46,300 nt of DNA, taken from contig CALUTO010000015.1 of the NCBI GenBank assembly GCA_944323735.1, positions 1 to 46,300 on the forward strand, given 5' to 3'. This document shows positions 26,591-35,558 of the stretch, in pieces. The DNA comes from Candidatus Gastranaerophilales bacterium (GTDB lineage: Bacteria; Cyanobacteriota; Vampirovibrionia; Gastranaerophilales; Gastranaerophilaceae). The notes under the pieces are model-generated. The model made no database searches. It was not told the origin of the DNA and saw only the letters and a program-made list of their open reading frames with translations. Both the position numbers and the translations under genes were made by a program. The stretch's first letter is position 1. Each line of letters starts with the position of its first letter.

Positions 26591-28224
26591 TGATTATACA
26601 AAAACTCAGAGAATTTTTAAAAAACAACAATATTGACTATCTGCTGGTAAATACAACTGATGAATTTCTGGTTGAATATAACGAACTGACAAATTCATCA
26701 CGGTATTTTGTGACTGGTTTTACGGGTTCAACAGGAGATGCCCTTTTATCTCAGGATAACCTCTGGCAATTCGCAGACGGACGATATCACGAACAGGCAG
26801 AACAAGAAGTTGATTCTTCTGTCACAACTGTTGTAAAAGTCCAACTCGGTGAAAGAGTGTCCGATTTAATGATGGAGCAGATAAAAGACGGTTCGTATGT
26901 CGGTATTGTGTCTAAGAAAATTTCTCTGGGTTTTTATAATTTACTGAAAACGAAACTCTCTGCAAAAGGCTGCAGTATAGTTGATTTAGAAAAAGATCCT
27001 GTTGAGTTATTTGCTGATTTCAAAACCTCGGGTGCTGACAAAACATGTGAAAAAATAGACGAAAACATCACTGGTATCAGTGCTGATAAAAAGCTAAAAA
27101 TATTTTTTAACCACATAAAAAATACCGTGTCATATCTGGAAACAAATCTGGAAAATATCGCTTATATAACAAATCTCAGACAGTACAAAACTCCATTTTC
27201 ATCGGTTTTTAAAGCAAAAGCCGTTTTTGAACACGGACATGCTTATATTTTTACAAACGAAAAAACTCCGGAAATAGGCGACAATTTTGATATACTGCCA
27301 CTAAATGAATTTAAAGATTTTATAAAAACAAGAGAAAATATTCTCTACAATCCGGAAAACATAAACAAAGCTGATTTTTCGCTTATAGAAGGAAGGGCAG
27401 ACGAAGCTGAATTCGATTTTATATCAATAATGAAAGCAATAAAAACTCATGCAGAAATCCGGCATTTGCAGTCATGTTTTGAACGCACAGACAGAGTGGT
27501 TGAAAAAATCGGAGATATAGTAAACTCAGAAACCCCTGTTACAGAACTTGAACTTTCCAATATTGTTTATAACGAATTTCTTGCACAGGGTGCACGGCAG
27601 CTTAGCTTCAAAACAATCCTTGCCGCAGGCGCAAACTCTTCTGTTATACACTATTCACACCCATCAGGAGAAACTGCGGTAAAAAACGGTGATTTTGTTT
27701 TACTGGACTGCGGAGGACATTTTGAAGGCGGATATTCTACCGACATAACAAGAACATTTTTAAGAGGAGAACCTGATAGTCTGCAAAAAAAAGTTTATAC
27801 TACTGTTTTAAAAATGTTTTTAAATGTCTACAATTACGACCTTGAAGAAGGTACAAACGGTCAAGAGCTAGATGCCCTGGCAAGAAAAATTGCAGATAGT
27901 TCAGGATTGATGAACGAATTCAACTTTAATCACGGACTCGGTCACGGCGTCGGAATAAATGTACACGAACATCCGCCGGTACTTTCAGGCGGGCCTGCCG
28001 GCAGAAATATTTTAAGAAAAAATATGGTTGTAACAATTGAACCCGGACTTTATAAATCCGGATTTGGCGGTGTGAGACTGGAAAATACGGTTTATGTCGA
28101 TGAAATTGATGGAAAAAATAGATTTCGTTCTTTTTCAAAAGTAAAATTTCAAGAAAATCTTATTGATGAAAGTCTGCTTACCGCTCAGGAAAAAATCTGG
28201 CTAAAAAACTGGCAGGAGAGCTAA
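26590..28224 (+). CDS. pepP: Xaa-Pro aminopeptidase (M24 family, three-domain type)
   Basis: The enzyme removes N-terminal residues preceding proline. The 544-residue product has two creatinase-like N-terminal domains (about 1-290) and a pita-bread M24 domain. The metal ligands are visible: L-L-D-C-G-G-H-F-E-G-G-Y-S-T-D-I-T-R-T-F (two Asp), the H-G-L-G-H-G-V-G region with its histidine, T-I-E-P-G-L-Y (Glu) and R-L-E-N-T-V (Glu). The three-domain size is that of the APP1-like group rather than the shorter E. coli PepP. Both its start and its stop overlap neighbouring genes by one base (TAATG), so the operon is translationally coupled. Confidence 0.93.
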   Translation: MIIQKLREFLKNNNIDYLLVNTTDEFLVEYNELTNSSRYFVTGFTGSTGDALLSQDNLWQFADGRYHEQAEQEVDSSVTTVVKVQLGERVSDLMMEQIKDGSYVGIVSKKISLGFYNLLKTKLSAKGCSIVDLEKDPVELFADFKTSGADKTCEKIDENITGISADKKLKIFFNHIKNTVSYLETNLENIAYITNLRQYKTPFSSVFKAKAVFEHGHAYIFTNEKTPEIGDNFDILPLNEFKDFIKTRENILYNPENINKADFSLIEGRADEAEFDFISIMKAIKTHAEIRHLQSCFERTDRVVEKIGDIVNSETPVTELELSNIVYNEFLAQGARQLSFKTILAAGANSSVIHYSHPSGETAVKNGDFVLLDCGGHFEGGYSTDITRTFLRGEPDSLQKKVYTTVLKMFLNVYNYDLEEGTNGQELDALARKIADSSGLMNEFNFNHGLGHGVGINVHEHPPVLSGGPAGRNILRKNMVVTIEPGLYKSGFGGVRLENTVYVDEIDGKNRFRSFSKVKFQENLIDESLLTAQEKIWLKNWQES

Positions 28225-28994
28225 TGGCAGACATTACCAGTACAAACAACAGGATGATAGTTGAAACAGTAAAGCTTCATCAAAAAAAATACAGAAATTC
28301 TAGCGGACTATTTTTGTTGGAAGGCAAAAAATCGATTGAAGAAGCTTTCAAGGCAGGAGTAGATATTCAAACAGTTTTTGTAAAGGAAGAAAATGCCGGA
28401 AAATTTTCATATCTGAAAGAAAAAATAAAAACTGTGAACGATGCTGTAATAAAAAAACTCTCAACAACAGACAGCCCTCCGGAGATTGCAGCTGTTGCCA
28501 GACAGGTCTGGAGTACAATAGAGGACATAAAAAGTCAGCATAAAATAGTTCTCTTAGAGAATATAAAAGATGCGGGCAACCTTGGAACAATTATACGCTC
28601 GGCTGCGGCTTTTAAAATGGATGCGATAATTTTATGCGGAGACTGTATTGATTTGTACAATCCAAAGGTAGTACGTTCAACAGCCGGAAACTTATTCAAA
28701 CTTCCTGTTGTAAAAACAGACTCAATAAAACAGATTGCCGAACATGCCGGAAATAGAACATATATTGCTACTGTTGTGAATTATTCCGGAGCAGTTCCAC
28801 CTGAAAAACTTGACTTTACAAAACCTTTTGTTTTAATGCTGGGTTCAGAAGCAGATGGCTTGACAAAGGATGCTGTAAAAATATCAGATGTTAAAACAAC
28901 CATTAAAATTTCATCTAAAGTTGAATCACTAAATTTAAGCATTGCTGCATCTGTTCTTTTTTATATTGCCGGAATGAACTCTCAGGTATTATAA
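28224..28994 (+). CDS. SpoU/TrmH-family RNA 2'-O-methyltransferase
   Basis: The 256-residue product has a substrate-binding N-terminal region (L-L-E-G-K-K-S-I-E-E-A) and the SPOUT catalytic domain. Motif 1 is D-A-G-N-L-G-T-I-I-R-S-A, motif 2 is L-M-L-G-S-E-A-D-G-L, and motif 3 is V-E-S-L-N-L-S-I-A-A-S-V, which together form the knotted SAM site. The family methylates ribose in rRNA or tRNA; the exact target (23S, as RlmB, or tRNA) cannot be fixed from the sequence. The start overlaps the pepP stop (TAATG). Confidence 0.93.
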   Translation: MADITSTNNRMIVETVKLHQKKYRNSSGLFLLEGKKSIEEAFKAGVDIQTVFVKEENAGKFSYLKEKIKTVNDAVIKKLSTTDSPPEIAAVARQVWSTIEDIKSQHKIVLLENIKDAGNLGTIIRSAAAFKMDAIILCGDCIDLYNPKVVRSTAGNLFKLPVVKTDSIKQIAEHAGNRTYIATVVNYSGAVPPEKLDFTKPFVLMLGSEADGLTKDAVKISDVKTTIKISSKVESLNLSIAASVLFYIAGMNSQVL

Positions 28995-29019
28995 TTGATT
29001 ATCGGAGGATGGAGAACTT

Positions 29020-30099
29020 ATGAAAAAAATTTTAAATATTGTAATGATATTAATATTTGCAGCTTCACTGACAAACGGATGTATAAAAAAAGAGACTATA
29101 CAGGAAAACATAGAAACATTAATACCTTTAAAAACAAAACAGGAGGCACAAAAAGAAGCTGAACAAAAAGACGAAATTGCACAGATAAAAGCAGATATCA
29201 GCCAGAAAAAAATGGAAAAGCTTTCCGAAAAAAAAGAAACTTTTGAAAAATTAAGCTACAAAGATGAATTCAAAGAAGCTGAAAATTCTTATAAAGCACA
29301 GAATTATACAGATGCAATTCTCGGATTTACAGATATTATAAAAACAAACCCGAAAAACTACAAAGCACACTGCATGCTTGCAATGAGCTATGCAAAAAAG
29401 GGAGAAAATCCAAGTGCAGAAATGGTTTTGACACGTGCTGTCGAACTTTTTCCCGATGAATGGAACGCATATACAATACTCGGCGATATTAAACGTTCAG
29501 AGCACAATTATGCTCTAGCTATTGAATATTATAAAAAAGCTCTTGCTTCACCCAAAATTCCGGATGAAGGCAAAGTGCATTATTTAAAAGAAATTGAAAA
29601 AGTAAAAGATGAACAAAACAACTGGGATAAAAAAGCCTCTAATCTCGGAATAATAACAAATTCAGTGGAGCTAAATCTGGATAAAGAAAAATGGGAGCTT
29701 GCATACAATGCAGGAAATGATAAAAACTGGATTGTTGAATACGGACTCAAAGGCGAGGATGTAATGAATTACAACTGGACACAGCTTGTAACTGTTCAGT
29801 TTTTTGAAAAAGATTTTTATAAAAAAACACCGGAAGAACATATCCTCAATCAGCTTTATGCAATTGAAAAAATGGCAATTAACACACAGAAAATGTTTCA
29901 AAAAAGTGTAATAAGCAACAAAACAACCGATATAGTCTACGAATGGTCTTTTGATAAAGGAAAAGAATCTGAAATTGCCAGAGTGTTTGTAACAGACAAA
30001 GGGATGTATCATCTTCATTATGCAAAAAAAGGCACAATTAGCACACAGGAAAAGACCCAATGGCTTGAAATTCTAAATAAAGCAAAAGTTAAAGAATAG
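29020..30099 (+). CDS. TPR-containing lipoprotein
   Basis: The 359-residue product has a lipoprotein signal peptide ending L-T-N-G-C, with the lipidated cysteine at residue 21. A charged helical stretch follows (25-75). At least two tetratricopeptide repeats follow (about 80-190: A-I-L-G-F-T-D-I-I-K-T-N-P-K-N, then A-I-E-Y-Y-K-K-A-L). The C-terminal domain of about 150 residues is unrecognised and aromatic-rich. GGAGGATGGAG precedes the ATG. It is the last gene of the parvulin-pepP-methyltransferase operon, 25 bases downstream. It is probably a scaffold in an envelope complex. No strong terminator follows. Confidence 0.85.
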   Translation: MKKILNIVMILIFAASLTNGCIKKETIQENIETLIPLKTKQEAQKEAEQKDEIAQIKADISQKKMEKLSEKKETFEKLSYKDEFKEAENSYKAQNYTDAILGFTDIIKTNPKNYKAHCMLAMSYAKKGENPSAEMVLTRAVELFPDEWNAYTILGDIKRSEHNYALAIEYYKKALASPKIPDEGKVHYLKEIEKVKDEQNNWDKKASNLGIITNSVELNLDKEKWELAYNAGNDKNWIVEYGLKGEDVMNYNWTQLVTVQFFEKDFYKKTPEEHILNQLYAIEKMAINTQKMFQKSVISNKTTDIVYEWSFDKGKESEIARVFVTDKGMYHLHYAKKGTISTQEKTQWLEILNKAKVKE

Positions 30100-30170
30100 C
30101 AGCTCAATTATACTAATTCAATAATATGTATTTGTTTTTAATAAAAACTCTTTATATTCCGGCATTTGTC

Positions 30171-30650
30171 TTACTGTGCTGTTTCTTCTTTAATAAATTC
30201 AGCTGTATTCATAGACGGCTGTATTCCTGATTCTTCATCAAGATAAAAAACACATTCACCGGCAGGAGAAGTCATACCGACATTCAATGAACAATTTTTC
30301 TTTTCTAATGAACAATCACCATCTTTTAGAACAAATGCAGTAAATTTGCCTTTTTCTCTAATCATATTACTGACATTTTCAGCATTTTTAAATCCGGAGG
30401 CAATAATTTTCGCAATATCAGAACTGTCCTTTGAATAAATATCACTTCCTTCTTTTTGTGTGAGGGTTAAAACAGTCTTTCCAACATAACGGCATTTATC
30501 TTTGTCCTTATCTATTGAAACAATGGCATTTGCAGAAAGTTCTTTGTTGTCAGCACCCATCAGAAGATACACGCCGGAAACGGCTGCAACCCCTATTGCA
30601 GCAAGAATTAAAAGTAATTTTCTCATTTTTTCAGGTTTATTATTATCCAT
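30171..30650 (-). CDS. Small membrane-anchored hypothetical protein
   Basis: The 159-residue product has a single hydrophobic segment at about 10-31 (L-L-L-I-L-A-A-I-G-V-A-A-V-S-G-V-Y-L-L), preceded by lysines and arginine, so it is probably N-in with the C-terminus outside. The outer part has four cysteines (in D-K-C-R-Y, G-D-C-S-L, K-N-C-S-L and G-E-C-V-F) that could form two disulfides. AAAGGA precedes the ATG. No family recognised. It is the last of three minus-strand genes. Confidence 0.75.
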   Translation of the reverse strand: MDNNKPEKMRKLLLILAAIGVAAVSGVYLLMGADNKELSANAIVSIDKDKDKCRYVGKTVLTLTQKEGSDIYSKDSSDIAKIIASGFKNAENVSNMIREKGKFTAFVLKDGDCSLEKKNCSLNVGMTSPAGECVFYLDEESGIQPSMNTAEFIKEETAQ

Positions 30651-30707
30651 ATTTTTTATCCTTTATCATATAATTATTTATTTTAAATATTATATCATTG
30701 AGAATTT

Positions 30708-31331
30708 TTATGAGTAAATTGTTAAGTTTTCTAATATTTGAAAAAATACTACGGCTATTTCTTTGTGAGCCTCCGGCTCATAATGCAGTCCGTCTTTTTC
30801 AGATACTTCTATATAATCGTTCAAATCAACAAAAGTACAGTTTTTTGATTTTGCAGCTTTTTTAAATATCGTCCCTATTTGTTTTGATTTTTCAATAGAA
30901 TTCTTATCAAACATTGACGAAAAATAGCCATTGAACAATGCATTCGTAATAACAGGAGGAGAAGCAACTATAATTTTTGCGTCAGGACATGTATCCCTTA
31001 CAATATCAATCAATTTTTCCATACCTGATTTTAATTCATAAAAAGAAGCATTATAAATAGTCTGCAAATCGTTTATACCAATAGCTAAAATTACAAAATC
31101 AGGTTTTTTACTAAGGTAAAGAGGGAGAATTTTATATCCGGTTTCTTTCATTCCTGCAGGATTGTCAAAAAATCCGGTTCTGTTATTGCAGCCGGCTTCT
31201 ATTATTTCAAATTTGCCCTCCGAGAGTCTCTGTAAAACTCCTGTCCATCTTGTATTTTCGTCATATCTTTGACCATTTCCGGGGATAAAGCCGTATGTGT
31301 TGCTGTCTCCAAAACATAAAACTTTCTTCAT
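30708..31331 (-). CDS. SGNH/GDSL-family hydrolase
   Basis: The 207-residue product is an esterase/lipase-like enzyme. Block I is C-F-G-D-S-N-T-Y-G with the nucleophile Ser. The Gly block is E-A-G-C-N-N-R-T-G, block III is A-I-G-I-N-D-L with Asn in the oxyanion hole, and block V is D-G-L-H-Y-E-P-E-A-H with the Asp-His pair. There is no signal peptide, so it is cytoplasmic, as for arylesterase-type relatives. The ATG at 31331 follows GAGGG; an in-frame TTG just before is not used. Substrate unknown. Confidence 0.9.
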   Translation of the reverse strand: MKKVLCFGDSNTYGFIPGNGQRYDENTRWTGVLQRLSEGKFEIIEAGCNNRTGFFDNPAGMKETGYKILPLYLSKKPDFVILAIGINDLQTIYNASFYELKSGMEKLIDIVRDTCPDAKIIVASPPVITNALFNGYFSSMFDKNSIEKSKQIGTIFKKAAKSKNCTFVDLNDYIEVSEKDGLHYEPEAHKEIAVVFFQILENLTIYS

Positions 31332-31406
31332 CAATTTCCCTCATTTTTTGCAAGAATATCACAAAAAGTTTTTATTTTGAATAGCATAATAAAATTTTGA
31401 ACATTT

Positions 31407-32150
31407 TTAAACACTTTCAAAAACATTACATAATCCGTTAACGCTTTTGAAACCTGCTGATTGCAGAAATCTTCCGGCTTCAACAGACCGGTCAAAATTT
31501 CCTGTTACCACCATGCAGTTTGTTTTTAATTTTTGTGCAAGCTGTTGCGCCAGTTTCTCTCTATTTATTTCAGGTAAAATATACGGCCAGAAATTTCTGC
31601 AAAAAACTATTGTATTCTCAGATGGCATACTGGTAATATCCTCCTTTATATCCGCAACTGAAAATTTTATATCTTTTTTTAAATCTTTGTTCACAATAAC
31701 CTGCAAAGACTGATCCTCAAAAATAGCTTTATAGGGGCTGAAATACTTATTATATTTTCCATTTGTAAATCTGTCGATAAGTCTTACATCCGGATAAAAA
31801 AGAGTCACATAATCTTGCTGCGCACGATAAACAACAGTTTTATCAATATCTTTTGCTAATACGGGAATAAATTTTTTATATTCCTCCGGAAGATGCTCTC
31901 TCAACAGCATAACAAGAGACATAGGCTCAGACCCGTCAGAGCAGGCATGGCAAATTACATTAACTTTTGGAGTATTTTGGTATTTATTCTTTATGTAATC
32001 CAAAAACTTCTTCCAGTCTAAGTCTTCCCGAAAAAAATTAGTTGTATTTCTGTAAAGAATTTTGCCCTGCTTGTCTCTTACCACTCTTGTGTTGCTATGA
32101 AAAGTGGGGCAGGAATTATAATTTAATGTTAATGCAGGTATAATTTGCAT
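31407..32150 (-). CDS. CheR-type methyltransferase lacking the usual N-terminal domain
   Basis: The 247-residue product has T-T-N-F-F-R-E, then C-H-A-C-S-D-G-S-E-P-M-S-L-V-M-L, and later I-V-F-C-R-N-F-W-P-Y-I. These align with the three CheR landmarks T-T-x-F-F-R, the SAM loop G-C-S-x-G-x-E-P-Y-S-L-A-M, and I-F-C-R-N-x-x-I-Y-F. The classical helical CheR N-domain is replaced by about 25 residues that include the short motif P-T-F-H-S-N (residues 15-20). It could methylate a chemoreceptor-like or other glutamate side chain, but no chemotaxis gene is nearby. The ribosome binding site is weak: GGAG lies 13 bases from the ATG. Confidence 0.78.
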   Translation of the reverse strand: MQIIPALTLNYNSCPTFHSNTRVVRDKQGKILYRNTTNFFREDLDWKKFLDYIKNKYQNTPKVNVICHACSDGSEPMSLVMLLREHLPEEYKKFIPVLAKDIDKTVVYRAQQDYVTLFYPDVRLIDRFTNGKYNKYFSPYKAIFEDQSLQVIVNKDLKKDIKFSVADIKEDITSMPSENTIVFCRNFWPYILPEINREKLAQQLAQKLKTNCMVVTGNFDRSVEAGRFLQSAGFKSVNGLCNVFESV

Positions 32151-32401
32151 ATTATTTTAAAAACTCCAAAATATTTTTTTTGCTAATAAAATAACTATAC
32201 AAAATGCAAAAAATATTTTTAGAAATTCAAAACTCTTTGAGTAAATACCTAATTTTCTATAAATTATGCCTGAAAGACATAATTAAAAATAGAATATAAG
32301 TATTTGCTATTTTTGGAACATAGTTAATAATAAAATATATAAGATAAAAATTGATAAAATTTTTCTCATCCTCAGATATTGTATAAAAACAGGAAGATTA
32401 T

Positions 32402-33199
32402 ATGGAATATCTAAAACTGAATAATAATCTTGAAATACCGGTTCTGGGTCTCGGGACATACTCACTGCACGGAGCAGAATGCGAAAGATGTGTGACAGAG
32501 GCGATTGAAAATGGATACAGACTGATTGATACCGCACAGATGTATGCAAATGAAAAATCAGTCGGAGATGCAATAAAACACTTCAACAGGAAAGATTTAT
32601 TTATTACAACAAAACTTTATTCTCCGGGCAGAAGCTATGAAAAGGCAAAATCTGATATTGAAAAATCACTGAATAATTTACAGACCGATTATATTGACCT
32701 GCTGCTTATTCATGAGCCGTACAAAGAAAGCCTTGATATGTATCGGGCAATGAAAGAAGCATATGCTTGCGGAAAAATAAAAGCTATAGGTATTTCAAAC
32801 TTTAACAAAAATCTCTATCTTGATTTCATAAGCAAGTGTGAAATTATTCCGGCAGTAAACCAGGTTGAGTGTCATGTATTTTACAGACAAAAAGATTTAC
32901 AGGAAATTCTGAAAAATCACGGGACTGTTATGCAGGCCTGGAGCCCTTTTGCATGCGGACGGAATAACTTTTTCTCAAACCCAGTACTGAAACAAATTGC
33001 AGAAAAATACAACAAAACATCAGGACAAATAGCTCTCAAATACCTGATACAATCAGGCGTTTCAGTAATTCCCAAAACATCTAAAAAAGAAAGACTCAAA
33101 GAAAATATAAATGTTTTTGACTTTTCACTTACAAATGAAGATATGACAAAAATACAAACTCTTGATACCGGAAAATCTCTTTTTGGCTGGTATAAATAA
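32402..33199 (+). CDS. Aldo/keto reductase
   Basis: The 265-residue product is an NAD(P)H-dependent oxidoreductase of the AKR superfamily. The catalytic tetrad is visible: Asp in L-I-D-T-A, Tyr in Q-M-Y-A-N-E, Lys in I-T-T-K-L and His in L-L-I-H-E-P. The motif I-G-I-S-N-F and the C-terminal cofactor region V-I-P-K-T-S-K-K-E-R-L-K-E-N fit. The size and motifs resemble the 2,5-diketo-gluconate reductase group, but the substrate is unknown. AGGAAG precedes the ATG. It is followed by an alpha/beta hydrolase 15 bases later, indicating an operon. Confidence 0.93.
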   Translation: MEYLKLNNNLEIPVLGLGTYSLHGAECERCVTEAIENGYRLIDTAQMYANEKSVGDAIKHFNRKDLFITTKLYSPGRSYEKAKSDIEKSLNNLQTDYIDLLLIHEPYKESLDMYRAMKEAYACGKIKAIGISNFNKNLYLDFISKCEIIPAVNQVECHVFYRQKDLQEILKNHGTVMQAWSPFACGRNNFFSNPVLKQIAEKYNKTSGQIALKYLIQSGVSVIPKTSKKERLKENINVFDFSLTNEDMTKIQTLDTGKSLFGWYK

Positions 33200-33213
33200 A
33201 AGAAAGGAGAAGT

Positions 33214-34248
33214 ATGAAACTGAAAAAATTTTTAAGTACATTAATTGTGTCAGTATTACTAATTACAGGAGGCGAACTAATGGGTGAAGCAAAAAATAAC
33301 AGCAGTGATAAAGTATTTCCCGAAAGTGATAAGGTGAAAGTAGAAAAAGTACATTTTACAAACAGATACGGTATAAATTTAACAGGAGACCTTTATACCC
33401 CTAAAAAAACAGATAAAAATAAACTTCCGGCAATCGCAATAAGCGGACCGTTCGGTGCAGTAAAAGAACAGGCTTCCGGTTTGTATGCACAAACACTAGC
33501 TGAAAGAGGTTTCATTACTCTTGCATTTGATCCTTCATACACAGGCGAAAGCGGAGGAGAGCCCAGAAATGTAGCCTCTCCTGATATAAATACAGAAGAT
33601 TTTTCTGCTGCCGTGGACTTTTTGAGTAATCAAAAAAATGTTGATGAAGATAAAATAGGCATACTGGGTATATGCGGTTTCGGAGGAATGGGACTTAATG
33701 CTGCAGCAATGGATACCAGAATTAAGGCAACTGTGACCTCGACCATGTACGATATGAGCAGGGTAAACGCAAACGGATATTTTGACTCAATGGATGAAAA
33801 AGCAAGATATGAACTGAAACAAACCCTGAATAAACAAAGAACAACAGATTTCAAAAACAAAACCTACGCTAAAGGTTCGGGACTTCCTGAAAAATTGACA
33901 GGAGACGAACCTCAGTTTGTGAAAGACTATTACGAATACTACAAAACAAAACGTGGATTTCACAAACGCTCGATTAACTCTAACGGAAACTGGAATATGA
34001 CATCATCCCTGTCGTTTATGAACATGCCAATACTTACATACAGCAATGAAATACAGAGTGCTGTACTGATGATACACGGCGAAAAAGCACACAGCAGATA
34101 TTTCAGCGAAGATGCATTTAAAAAACTGCAGGGTGACAACAAAGAATTATTGATAATAGACGGAGCAAACCATGTTGATTTATACGACAATTTGGAAAAA
34201 ATTCCGTTTGACAAAATAGAAGCATTTTACAAAGAATATTTAAAATAA
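33214..34248 (+). CDS. Secreted alpha/beta hydrolase, dienelactone-hydrolase-like
   Basis: The 344-residue product has an N-terminal hydrophobic signal sequence (K-K-F-L-S-T-L-I-V-S-V-L-L-I-T-G-G) with a probable cleavage near residue 24. The nucleophile elbow is G-I-C-G-F-G-G-M-G, with Cys in the nucleophile position as in dienelactone hydrolases. The acid is probably the Asp near the start of the final domain, and the His lies in G-A-N-H-V-D near residue 326. Substrate unknown. AAAGGAG precedes the ATG. It is the second gene of an operon with the aldo/keto reductase and is followed by a good terminator. Confidence 0.88.
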   Translation: MKLKKFLSTLIVSVLLITGGELMGEAKNNSSDKVFPESDKVKVEKVHFTNRYGINLTGDLYTPKKTDKNKLPAIAISGPFGAVKEQASGLYAQTLAERGFITLAFDPSYTGESGGEPRNVASPDINTEDFSAAVDFLSNQKNVDEDKIGILGICGFGGMGLNAAAMDTRIKATVTSTMYDMSRVNANGYFDSMDEKARYELKQTLNKQRTTDFKNKTYAKGSGLPEKLTGDEPQFVKDYYEYYKTKRGFHKRSINSNGNWNMTSSLSFMNMPILTYSNEIQSAVLMIHGEKAHSRYFSEDAFKKLQGDNKELLIIDGANHVDLYDNLEKIPFDKIEAFYKEYLK

Positions 34249-34287
34249 TTAGCCATTTAGAATAAATACATATAAAACCATTCAACG

Positions 34288-34321
34288 AAAAGCAGAAATA
34301 AAATCAATTATTTCTGCTTTT
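34288..34321 (+). terminator. Terminator after the hydrolase operon
   Basis: A perfect 14-bp stem (half-site AAAAGCAGAAATAA) with a 6-base loop ends in a T-run and lies 40 bases after the hydrolase stop. Confidence 0.88.
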
Positions 34322-34451
34322 TGCTTTTCCATGCCGGCAGCGGAAAAATTTTATACAAAATAACCGGAATTTTTTTTAAAAACGATATCTTCGATTACAA
34401 AATTTTTAAAAGTTCAAACTTTAGTATGGAAAAAACCAAACTAAATAAGAA

Positions 34452-34480
34452 TTAAGTTATTTTTGATGCAGGGTTATTAT
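34452..34480 (+). promoter_or_regulatory. Possible sigma-70-type promoter for flagellin
   Basis: TTAAGT at 34452-34457 and TATTAT at 34475-34480 are 17 bases apart. A start near 34487 would give a leader of about 110 bases. The match is moderate and other sites in this AT-rich stretch cannot be excluded. Confidence 0.35.
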
Positions 34481-34556
34481 AAATGTGTAAGGATGATTTT
34501 TTAAATTCGTCGTTATTGATAAAAATAAAAGTTAAAAACTAAAAACTGAATAGTAA

Positions 34557-34596
34557 ATTACAGGAAGTAATAGACAAAAGTCGAAAGGAGTACGAC
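34557..34596 (+). promoter_or_regulatory. Two GGA-loop hairpins at the flagellin ribosome binding site (CsrA-like target)
   Basis: Hairpin 1 is ATTAC (34557-34561), loop AGGAA, GTAAT (34567-34571). Hairpin 2 is GTCG (34580-34583), loop AAAGGAGTA, CGAC (34593-34596). The loop of hairpin 2 is the Shine-Dalgarno itself, and the ATG follows at 34598. CsrA binds A-N-G-G-A in hairpin loops, and flagellin of Bacillus is a known target with two sites, one covering the ribosome binding site. The function here is inferred. No csrA or fliW gene is in the window. Confidence 0.5.
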
Positions 34597-34597
34597 A

Positions 34598-35482
34598 ATG
34601 GCAATTATCGTTAACACCAACATGTCTGCACTTAAAACGCAGGCAAACTTGAACAATGCTACAAATTCTTTGAATACAGCATTAAACAGAATGTCAACAG
34701 GTTTGAAAATCAACTCGGCAGCAGATGACGCAGCCGGTATGTTCGTTGCTTCAAACTTAAACACGCAAATCAGGGGTTCAAAAGTAGCACAATCTAACGT
34801 AGCAACAGGGATAAACGTATTGCAAACAGCTGAAGGAGACTTCGGTGTAATTGAAGATAACCTGCTTCGTATCAGAGACCTTGCAACACAGGCAGCAAAC
34901 GGTGTCTATGATGAAAAATCATTGACAGCAATGGAAGATGAAGTTAAAGCCCGTGTAGAAGAAATTAACAGAATAGCAAAATCTTCAAACTTCAACGGTT
35001 TGAATCTTCTGGACGGTTCTATTGCAAAAACAGACCCGAGCGGTTTGAGACTGCAGGTAGGTGCAAACTCAGCCACAGAAACAAACGCTATTTATGTTGC
35101 ACCGGAAGTATTTGACAATGCATCAGCACAGGCACTCGGACTGTATGGTGCAAACAGCGTGAATAATTTCACTTCTATTGAAGAAGCATTTGAATTCGCT
35201 TCAACTGCAGCTAAATTCATAGCAGACGTTGATGTTGCACTGCAGAATGTAACAACAAGAAAAGCTACAATCGGTGCTGTACAAAACAGGCTCAATTCAG
35301 CAGCAGATTCGCTTGTAACAACAATTGAAAACGCAACATCAGCAAAATCAACGATTATGGACGCTGATATAGCAGAAGAAAGTGCAAACTATACAAAAGC
35401 ACAAATTCTTCAGCAAACATCAGCAACCCTTCTGGTTCAGGCTAACCAGCTGCCTTCACTGGCATTGAACCTGATTGGATAA
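34598..35482 (+). CDS. fliC: Flagellin (short form)
   Basis: Flagellin polymerises outside the cell into the flagellar filament. The 294-residue product keeps the conserved N-terminal D0/D1 part (V-N-T-N-M-S-A-L, L-x-R-M-S-T-G-L-K-I-N-S-A-A-D-D-A-A-G) and the C-terminal D1/D0 part (Q-N-R-L-N-S-A, E-S-A-N-Y-T-K-A-Q-I-L-Q-Q, ending L-P-S-L-A-L-N-L-I-G). The variable middle is short (about residues 150-205), so surface-exposed D2/D3 domains are largely absent. AAAGGAG precedes the ATG inside a hairpin loop. It is the only flagellar gene in the window, with its own strong terminator, so it is probably monocistronic. Confidence 0.96.
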   Translation: MAIIVNTNMSALKTQANLNNATNSLNTALNRMSTGLKINSAADDAAGMFVASNLNTQIRGSKVAQSNVATGINVLQTAEGDFGVIEDNLLRIRDLATQAANGVYDEKSLTAMEDEVKARVEEINRIAKSSNFNGLNLLDGSIAKTDPSGLRLQVGANSATETNAIYVAPEVFDNASAQALGLYGANSVNNFTSIEEAFEFASTAAKFIADVDVALQNVTTRKATIGAVQNRLNSAADSLVTTIENATSAKSTIMDADIAEESANYTKAQILQQTSATLLVQANQLPSLALNLIG

Positions 35483-35558
35483 TTAAAACAACAATAGACA
35501 TTTTAAATATAGTAGATAAGTTATTAGATAAGTTTACAATAATAGGTGATGGCAACTT

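Larger units (their letters stand above)
34249..34597. other. Leader and intergenic region upstream of flagellin
   Basis: This gap of about 350 bases contains the terminator of the upstream operon, a perfect palindrome AAAGTT-CA-AACTTT (34409-34422), a possible flagellin promoter, and two small hairpins near the flagellin start. No sigma-28 consensus at the correct spacing was found. Confidence 0.6.

Noticed and set aside
34481-34530. Sigma-28 promoter for flagellin
   Set aside because: ATTGATAA at 34515-34522 resembles the -10 part, but no TAAA lies at the required distance.
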